64,000 bases of DNA, taken from assembly GCA_020638835.1 (NCBI GenBank), contig JACKHV010000001.1, positions 992,001 through 1,056,000 of the forward strand. The letters run 5' to 3'. The notes below the pieces were generated by a model. The model was not told the DNA's origin. It worked only from the letters and a program-made list of their open reading frames with translations, and did not search any database. The number at the start of each line of letters is the position of its first letter. Position 1 is the stretch's first letter. Shown here piece after piece: positions 58,662 to 64,000 of this stretch. Made by a program: the position numbers and the translations under genes. This DNA is from Planctomycetota bacterium. GTDB lineage: Bacteria; Planctomycetota; UBA1135; GCA-002686595.

Positions 58662-59666
58662 ATGGATGAGAACACGCCTCCGCTCGAGGAAGCACCGAAC
58701 ACGCCTCCGCTCGAGGAAGTCCCTCGCATGGGTTGGATCGAAGAGATGCGCGGCGCCGTGGCGCACGCGGTGGTCGGCATGGAGGACGAGCTGCGGGCCT
58801 GCTTGGTGGCGGCGCTCGCGGAAGGCCACTGCTTGCTCGAAGGTCCGCCGGGCGTCGCCAAGACGCTGCTCGTGCGCTCGATCGCCGCGGCCCTCGGCGG
58901 ACGCTACTCGCGGATCCAGTTCACGCCCGACCTGATGCCGAGCGACGTGACCGGAACGGGTATCTACCGGCCCGACAAGGGACAGTTCGAGTTCAAGCCC
59001 GGGCCGATCTTCGCGAACGTGCTGCTTTGCGACGAGATCAACCGCGCGCCGGCGAAGACGCAGGCCGCCTTGCTCGAAGCGATGCAGGAGGGCGCGATCA
59101 CGATCGACGGTGAACGACACGAGCTGCCGCGTCCGTTCCTCGTCTTCGCGACGCAGAACCCGATCGAGCACGAGGGAACCTACCCCTTGCCCGAGGCGCA
59201 GCTCGACCGCTTCCTCTTCAAGGTGCTCGTCGGTTACCCCGACGCGGAGGTCGAAGCGCGCCTGCTGCAGGACGTCCACGCCCGCCAATCGACGGCGTCA
59301 CCGACGGACCTCGGTGTCCAGGCTGTCTGCTCGCCCGACTGCTTGGCCGAGCTGTCCGCCGAGGCGCGCTCGATCGACGTGCGCGAGGACTTGCCCGCCT
59401 ACGTCGTACAGCTCTTGAACGCCACGCGCTCGCACGCCGCGCTGCAAGTCGGGGCCTCGCCGCGCGCCGGCGTGATGCTGCTGCGCGCCGCGAAGGCGCT
59501 GGCGCTCGCCGAAGGACGTGCCTACGTGCTGCCCGACGACATCAAGCGCGTGTTCCTCCCGGCGCTGCGCCACCGCGTGCTGCTCGAGCCCGCCGAGGAA
59601 GTCGAAGGCGGATCGACCGACGCCGTCCTGCGCTCGATCCTCGACTCGATCGAGGTACCGCGCTGA
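58662..59666 (+). CDS. moxR: MoxR family AAA+ ATPase
   Basis: A chaperone-like AAA+ ATPase that remodels VWA-domain partners. 334 residues. Walker A 'GPPGVAKT' (61-68), Walker B 'VLLCDEINR' (about 120-128), 'ATQNPIEHEGTYPLPEAQLDRF' (here described by its core N-P-x-E-x-x-G-T) with the sensor-1 Asn, and 'SPRAGVMLLRAAKALAL' (sensor 2) are all intact. ATG at 58662 is 4 bases after the DUF4350 stop. Residues 4-20 contain a duplicated N-T-P-P-L-E-E, due to two 22-base direct copies at 58671-58692 and 58698-58719. Its usual partner, a DUF58 protein, follows. Confidence 0.95.
   Translation: MDENTPPLEEAPNTPPLEEVPRMGWIEEMRGAVAHAVVGMEDELRACLVAALAEGHCLLEGPPGVAKTLLVRSIAAALGGRYSRIQFTPDLMPSDVTGTGIYRPDKGQFEFKPGPIFANVLLCDEINRAPAKTQAALLEAMQEGAITIDGERHELPRPFLVFATQNPIEHEGTYPLPEAQLDRFLFKVLVGYPDAEVEARLLQDVHARQSTASPTDLGVQAVCSPDCLAELSAEARSIDVREDLPAYVVQLLNATRSHAALQVGASPRAGVMLLRAAKALALAEGRAYVLPDDIKRVFLPALRHRVLLEPAEEVEGGSTDAVLRSILDSIEVPR
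58671..58719 (+). repeat. 22-base direct repeat in the 5' end of moxR
   Basis: AACACGCCTCCGCTCGAGGA followed by AG occurs at 58671-58692 and again at 58698-58719, in the same frame, giving NTPPLEE twice with a period of 27 bases. A likely product of slippage; it lies before the ATPase fold. Confidence 0.85.
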
Positions 59667-59698
59667 TCCCGACGCGCCGAACGACGCGGCTGGGCCTC

Positions 59699-60988
59699 GT
59701 GCTCGTGCTGTGCAGCTTGATCGCCGTGCTCGCGCCGGTGGTCGCGCCATTCGTCTGGTTCGCGGACCTCGCGCTGCTGTTCCTGCTCGGCGTCGACTTC
59801 CTGATGACGCCGCCGCCGTCCGAGCTCGACGTGCGGCGCCGCATCCCGCGCCGCGCCGGACTGGACCGCGAGTTCGAGCGCGCACTGTGGTTCGGTCCGG
59901 GCGTCGCCGACGGGCTCACGATCGCCGTGCAGGAAGAACACGACGCCGAGCTCGAGTGCGCCGACGCGCAGGACGACGACCTTCCGAACGAGGGCGTGCT
60001 GCCCGAGCGCAAGCCGCTCGTCATGACGCGCAGATTCCGCGGACGGGTGCGCGGACGCCACGCCTTCGGGAACCTGCGCATTCGCCTGCAAGGCCCGCTC
60101 GGCCTGATCTGGCGGCAGTCGTCGATCGAAGCGCGGCAACCGCTCGACGTGGAGCCGGCGATGCTCGGCCTGGACAACGTGTTGCGCCTCGCGGCGAGCG
60201 AGCGTTGGTTCGACCTCGGCGTGCGCCGCATGCGACGACGCGGGGGACAGCGCGAGTTCGACGCGCTGCGCGAGTACGTGCCGGGCGATGACCCGCGTCA
60301 AGTCGACCACAAGGCCTTCGCCCGGCGCGGGACGCCGATCGTCAAGGACTACATCGAGGAGCGCGGTCAGGAACTGTTGATCCTGGTCGACACCGGTCGA
60401 CGCATGGGAGCGACGACCTCGGTCGGTTCCGCGCGCGGCTGGAGCAAGCTCGACCACGCGCTCGACGCCGCGCTGCAACTCTCCGCCGTCGCGCTGCAGT
60501 CGCAGGACCGCGTCGGCATCGCGCTCTTCGACGAGCGCTTGCACGAGTACCTCCCGGCCGAGAAGGGGATGCGCCACTTCGAGCGCCTGCGCCGCGCCGT
60601 CTACGCCGCGCAGCCTTCCGCGCTGGAGAGCGACCTTTCGCGCGCCCTGCGCGAGCTCTCCGGTCTGCACCACCGCCGCGCGCTCGTGCTCGTCCTCTCG
60701 GAGGTCGCCGACCCCTACGAAGCGCCGCGCCAACGCGCCGCACTGTCCTCCGGATCGAAGCGACACCGCCTGCTGTTCGCCTCCCTCGACGACCCCGCGA
60801 TCCGCCGCGCCGCGTCCGGCGTCGACATGGTGCGCCCCTCGGAACGCGTCGCGGCGCTCGCGCTGCGCGAGGAGCGCCGCTTGTCGCTGGCGCACCTGCG
60901 CGGCTCGAAGGCACGCATCCTCGACACCCTGCCCGCCGAGTCCGCTCCGGAATTGCTGGCGGCGTGGCTGGACGAACGGCGGCGCTGA
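59699..60988 (+). CDS. DUF58 domain-containing protein
   Basis: 429 residues: two N-terminal hydrophobic helices (about 1-35), a beta-rich part, and the DUF58 region with 'FDALREYVPGDDPRQVDHKAFARRG', here with His where most members have Trp, followed by a VWA-like segment ('ELLILVDTGRRMG') that keeps part of a MIDAS-type D-x-x-x-x. The family works with MoxR. The start is uncertain: GTG at 59699 is the first standard codon, but the frame is open back to the moxR stop and the N-terminal helix seems cut, so a non-standard start near 59663-59666 (CTG/ATC) is possible. It ends the operon. Confidence 0.83.
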   Translation: MLVLCSLIAVLAPVVAPFVWFADLALLFLLGVDFLMTPPPSELDVRRRIPRRAGLDREFERALWFGPGVADGLTIAVQEEHDAELECADAQDDDLPNEGVLPERKPLVMTRRFRGRVRGRHAFGNLRIRLQGPLGLIWRQSSIEARQPLDVEPAMLGLDNVLRLAASERWFDLGVRRMRRRGGQREFDALREYVPGDDPRQVDHKAFARRGTPIVKDYIEERGQELLILVDTGRRMGATTSVGSARGWSKLDHALDAALQLSAVALQSQDRVGIALFDERLHEYLPAEKGMRHFERLRRAVYAAQPSALESDLSRALRELSGLHHRRALVLVLSEVADPYEAPRQRAALSSGSKRHRLLFASLDDPAIRRAASGVDMVRPSERVAALALREERRLSLAHLRGSKARILDTLPAESAPELLAAWLDERRR

Positions 60989-61075
60989 GCGCGGGCTCGG
61001 GATCGCGCCTTGCGTTCCCGCCGGCCTCCGCCGAACATCGGCGTCCTCGCGTCCGACTGCCCCGGAGGAGCCCCC

Positions 61076-61795
61076 ATGTTCGATCACCGTTTGCTCGCCT
61101 GCTCGCTCTTCATCGCGACCCTGCTTTCCGTGGCACAGGACCAGGGAGCGTCGCCGCCGAGCGAGACGCCTGCGCGGCCGACCGGCGACTACGTGGCCTC
61201 GCACGAGGAACGCTTGTCCGGCTGGATGACCGTCGAGAGCTTCCATGTGCCGCCCGGTTGTCGCGTGTTCGTCGACGACGACTTCAGCATTCACGCTCGC
61301 AAGCGCATCCTGATCGAAGGCGACCTGGTGCTGCGCGACCGCACGCTGAACGACGCGGTAGCAGACGCGCCCGAACTGCACCTGTCGAGCGAGGGCTCGA
61401 TCTTCCTGCTCGGACCGATCCGCGGCGCGAAGGGGCGCAGCTTCGCCGGGATGGAACTCGCGGAGTGCGTCGGGCAGCGCGGCGGTGACGGTTCGAGTAT
61501 TTCACTCAGTGCGCCGATCTGCGGCATCTACGGCCGCATCACTGCCGGAGATCCCGGCTCGTCCGGCCCGCTGGCCGACGGCGCCGACGCCGGCTGCATC
61601 CACCTTCGCGGAGACGACCCGACGGACGAGCAGCTCCTGGCCGCGGGTCTCGAACCCGAGTTCCTGGTGAGGCCGGAGCCGATCACGGTCGTCGGCAAGG
61701 GCGGCAAGGGAGGCGACTCGCTCCCCGGCCGCCGCGGCGGACGCGGTGGGAGCGGCGGAGACATCGTCTGGCTCAAGTGGTCGGGCCCGCGCTGA
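61076..61795 (+). CDS. Secreted Gly-rich protein of unknown function
   Basis: 239 residues, signal peptide (about 1-20) after a GGAGGAG ribosome-binding site 6 bases upstream of ATG 61076. The mature protein is mainly beta with many Gly and short 'FSIHARKRILIEGDLVL' type strands, and ends in a Gly-rich segment ('VGKGGKGGDSLPGRRGGRGG') that resembles the repeated Gly turns of surface-exposed beta-helix proteins. Four cysteines could form disulfides. No family recognised. It converges with the downstream membrane-protein gene. Confidence 0.7.
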   Translation: MFDHRLLACSLFIATLLSVAQDQGASPPSETPARPTGDYVASHEERLSGWMTVESFHVPPGCRVFVDDDFSIHARKRILIEGDLVLRDRTLNDAVADAPELHLSSEGSIFLLGPIRGAKGRSFAGMELAECVGQRGGDGSSISLSAPICGIYGRITAGDPGSSGPLADGADAGCIHLRGDDPTDEQLLAAGLEPEFLVRPEPITVVGKGGKGGDSLPGRRGGRGGSGGDIVWLKWSGPR

Positions 61796-61826
61796 CGTTC
61801 GTCGCGGACTCCGACTCAGCGCTCGA

Positions 61827-63002
61827 TCAGCCGACCGAGCGCTCTGCCCGTCGCTGCTTCAGCCACTCGCGCTCGAGCCGGATCTGGTGGCGTTCGGCGG
61901 TCGCCAGCAGCGCCAGGCCGAAGACGAAGCCCCCGACGTAGACGGCGGCGTAGGGGTACTTCTCGTCCGGCGCCCAGCCGCGCAGGTACGGCCACACCAG
62001 GCAGACGAAGAAGCCGGTCACGACGAGGGTCAGGAAGATCCGTCGCATGTTGCGCAACAAGCGCGGTGGTTCGGAAGCCCACCAGCCGCTGCCGTTCTCG
62101 ATGCGCTGCAACCGGCGCTGCTCGGCCTCGGGGTTGCCCGGCGTCCAGATCTTCTCGGACGCCCAGGTGTCGACGCGGTTCGTGATCGCCATCAGGACGA
62201 AGGCGATCGCGACGAAGGAGAAGAGACCTTGGGCCGGACCGAGCAGGTAGATCGCGCTCGGCAAGCCCACCGCGAGGAAGACGACGAGTGTCCACTCGAG
62301 CGTCGCGTGGATCCGCGCGCGCTCCGGGGGGCGTCGACGGAGGCGGGAGCCTTCGAAGTTCTTGCGCCGGACGACGTCGTGGGACTCCTCGTCGAGCGTG
62401 AGCGGGGTTCCGGGTAGCGCGGCACGGCGCTCGGCCGCGACCAGCTCGGGGTGGCGTTCGTTGCGGCGCGCCGCGCGCCAGCGGTCGCTGTCCACTTGGA
62501 TGCGCCGGTTGATCGTGGAGAGCATGGCGGCGCCGCAGATCATCGAGAGCACGGCCAGGATGAACGTGATCTTCATGTAGGCACGCTCGTGCGTCTCATC
62601 CACGACCGCCTCGCAGGCGAACGCCAATCCGGCGACGAAGGTCGGGGTGCCGATCAGGACGAGCCAGCGAAGCAGGCGCAGCTTCGGAGCGACCGACGGA
62701 CGCTCGCGAGCGGCGCGGTGCGCACGGACTTCTTCCGGGTGCGCAGACATCGCAGCGCGCGCTTCCCGCAGCGCCTCCAGGCGGTTCATCACGACGACGA
62801 CGAGGGCAACGCTCCCGAAGAGGATCGCGAAGGAGTTGAGGAACCCGCGCATCGTCCCGTCGTAGACGTGCACGTAACAGGCGACCCCGACGGCCAGGGT
62901 GAACCAGATCAGCCACAGCAGCCCGCGGTCGAGGCCGAAGTGCCGGCGTCGGCTCGCGCGCTGCTCGGGCAGGTCGTCGTCAGTGTGCCGCGCGCCGCTC
63001 AT
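61827..63002 (-). CDS. Polytopic membrane protein, paralogue of its upstream neighbour
   Basis: 391 residues with about eight hydrophobic helices in four pairs, separated by basic cytoplasmic loops. Its C-terminus ('GWWASEPPRLLRNMRRIFLTL', 'PYAAVYVGGFVFGLALLATAE', then R-x-E-R-E-W) is clearly similar to that of the next gene ('GWWAAHPPRVLRHMRVAFIAL', 'PPAAIFVSGLLIGLAVLGLAE', E-R-E-W-I), so the pair arose by tandem duplication. I recognise no named family and no catalytic motif. The ATG at 63002 lies 23 bases inside the end of the upstream gene. Confidence 0.7.
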   Translation of the reverse strand: MSGARHTDDDLPEQRASRRRHFGLDRGLLWLIWFTLAVGVACYVHVYDGTMRGFLNSFAILFGSVALVVVVMNRLEALREARAAMSAHPEEVRAHRAARERPSVAPKLRLLRWLVLIGTPTFVAGLAFACEAVVDETHERAYMKITFILAVLSMICGAAMLSTINRRIQVDSDRWRAARRNERHPELVAAERRAALPGTPLTLDEESHDVVRRKNFEGSRLRRRPPERARIHATLEWTLVVFLAVGLPSAIYLLGPAQGLFSFVAIAFVLMAITNRVDTWASEKIWTPGNPEAEQRRLQRIENGSGWWASEPPRLLRNMRRIFLTLVVTGFFVCLVWPYLRGWAPDEKYPYAAVYVGGFVFGLALLATAERHQIRLEREWLKQRRAERSVG

Positions 63003-64000
63003 GTTCCGCCTGTCGCTCGTCGATCCACTCGCGCTCGCGCTGCAGCTGATCCCGTTCCGCCAGGCCGAGGACCGCGAGGCCGATCAGGAGGCCCGAGACG
63101 AAGATGGCCGCGGGCGGGTAGCGGTCCGCGGAGCTCTCGCCGTTCAAGAGCGGCATGACGACGCACGTGATCGCGCCGAGCACGACGAGCGCGATGAAGG
63201 CCACGCGCATGTGGCGGAGCACGCGCGGTGGATGCGCAGCCCACCAACCCTTCGAGCGTCGGATGTCGTCGTGGGCGCGGCGTCGGTCGGCCTCGCTCGT
63301 GGAGACGCGCAGACCGGGGACCGCGCGGCTCTCGACCAAGTTGATGAGCGCGAGGAGAGCGAGGATGCCGCCCGTGTACACGACGATGCCGCCGGCGTCG
63401 AAGAGGGCCAGGGAGAGGGGCAGTCCGATCACTCCGAACACGATCACGCCGACGCCGAGCACGCGCCGCAGACCCGAAGGCGTCTCGCGCTCGCGCGCGT
63501 GGTGCGCCGCTCCCCGGCGCTCCTCGAGGTGGAGCGGCGACAGCGCGCGTTCTGGAGGCTCGGCTTGGCGCGCCGCCTGGCGCCCCTCGAGCCAGCGCGT
63601 CGAGTCGGCCTGTTGCTTGCGGTCGATCAGCAGCACAAAGGCGACGCCGATCACGATCACGAAGAGGCCGAAGAAGGCCTCGAAGGCGCTGCGGGGATGA
63701 CGCAGTCGCTCCAGCGCGTGGGGCTGCGACGCCACGTGCACCAAGCCCACCGCGCACATCGCCACGGCGGCGCGGCGAGTCCACACCAGTCCGGCGTTCA
63801 CCGGCGGCTTCTCGCGCTCGTGCGACGCGTGCGGCGCGGGATGCGGCGCGTCGTCTCCGTCTCCGAAGCGGCGGCGCTCGTGCGCAGTGTTCTCGAACCG
63901 ACTCGCCACGAAGGCCAGCGCCATGCCGGCGGCGAGGAAGGCGATCAGGCCGTTCGCGACGCCGCCGCGCGTGCCGTCGAAGAAGACGAGCATCCACGCG
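62980..64000 (-). CDS. Polytopic membrane protein (5' end outside window)
   Basis: At least 337 residues from the first ATG at 63993, but the frame stays open to the window edge, and alignment with its paralogue shows that its first residues match the paralogue's second helix, so the first helix is missing. About seven hydrophobic helices are visible with His/Arg-rich loops between (for example 'GAAHHARERETPSG'). Tandem paralogue of the gene at 61827-63002, with which it overlaps by 23 bases. Function unknown. Confidence 0.65.
   Translation of the reverse strand, partial: AWMLVFFDGTRGGVANGLIAFLAAGMALAFVASRFENTAHERRRFGDGDDAPHPAPHASHEREKPPVNAGLVWTRRAAVAMCAVGLVHVASQPHALERLRHPRSAFEAFFGLFVIVIGVAFVLLIDRKQQADSTRWLEGRQAARQAEPPERALSPLHLEERRGAAHHARERETPSGLRRVLGVGVIVFGVIGLPLSLALFDAGGIVVYTGGILALLALINLVESRAVPGLRVSTSEADRRRAHDDIRRSKGWWAAHPPRVLRHMRVAFIALVVLGAITCVVMPLLNGESSADRYPPAAIFVSGLLIGLAVLGLAERDQLQREREWIDERQAEHERRAAH

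Overview
This window looks like chromosomal DNA of a very GC-rich Planctomycetota-type bacterium. That is an inference from gene content and codon use: most genes end the great majority of their codons in G or C. The content includes two aerotolerance-type clusters (BatC/D/E at the left edge; DUF4129-DUF4350-MoxR-DUF58 near the right), an arylsulfatase-like lipoprotein, a giant carboxypeptidase-regulatory-repeat protein, abundant glycosyltransferases and a propionate/methylmalonyl-CoA operon. Nothing in the window fixes the species.

Layout, left to right. 1-3145: tail of a TPR/Gln-rich BatC-like protein, then BatD and BatE, with overlapping starts. 3245-8119: a thioredoxin-fold [2Fe-2S] ferredoxin, two co-directional GT4 glycosyltransferases, then on the minus strand a histidine phosphatase followed by a third GT4. 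8254-14012: ElbB (+) converging on a four-gene minus-strand operon (GDPD, GlpD, AlgX-like, MBOAT) that joins glycerophosphodiester breakdown to surface O-acylation. 14160-17791: a beta-decarboxylating dehydrogenase and an ABC ATPase/permease pair. 17795-20916: inositol-phosphatase-like protein, CHAD protein and thioredoxin reductase with a strong hairpin behind it. 20960-26438: an SDR, a GT4 with a long coiled-coil tail, a GT2, and a converging GT4. 26443-28580: coaE-rho on the minus strand. 28899-32441: a membrane-anchored coiled-coil protein with a BRCT-like C-terminus, tatC and cinA. 32555-32629: tRNA-Gln(UUG).

32824-38605: a small secreted protein, the sulfatase-like protein whose 5' end lies inside a perfect 136-bp palindrome, and a 1135-residue repeat protein. 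38857-44545: a propionyl-CoA to succinyl-CoA module (methylmalonyl-CoA mutase catalytic subunit, epimerase, carboxylase beta, biotin carboxylase, biotin carrier); no cobalamin-binding mutase subunit is present. 44545-45128 is non-coding and unusual: a second, 107-bp palindrome related to the first, then three tandem units that each end in a strong hairpin with base-paired substitutions between copies. 46009-49523: dapE, a dapD with an extra N-terminal domain, then two orphan genes with clearly lower third-position GC. 49536-54544: beta-oxidation FadJ/FadI-like pair and a PaaK-like adenylate-forming protein. 54685-60988: a patatin-ferredoxin fusion leads an operon running through a membrane protein, DUF4129, DUF4350, MoxR and DUF58. 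61076-64000: a secreted glycine-rich protein and two tandem paralogous membrane proteins, the last cut by the window edge.

The most promising undescribed features are the pair of long palindromes, the tandem structured units at 44651-45121, the membrane-anchored BRCT-like protein, the patatin-ferredoxin fusion, and the atypical cargo behind dapD.
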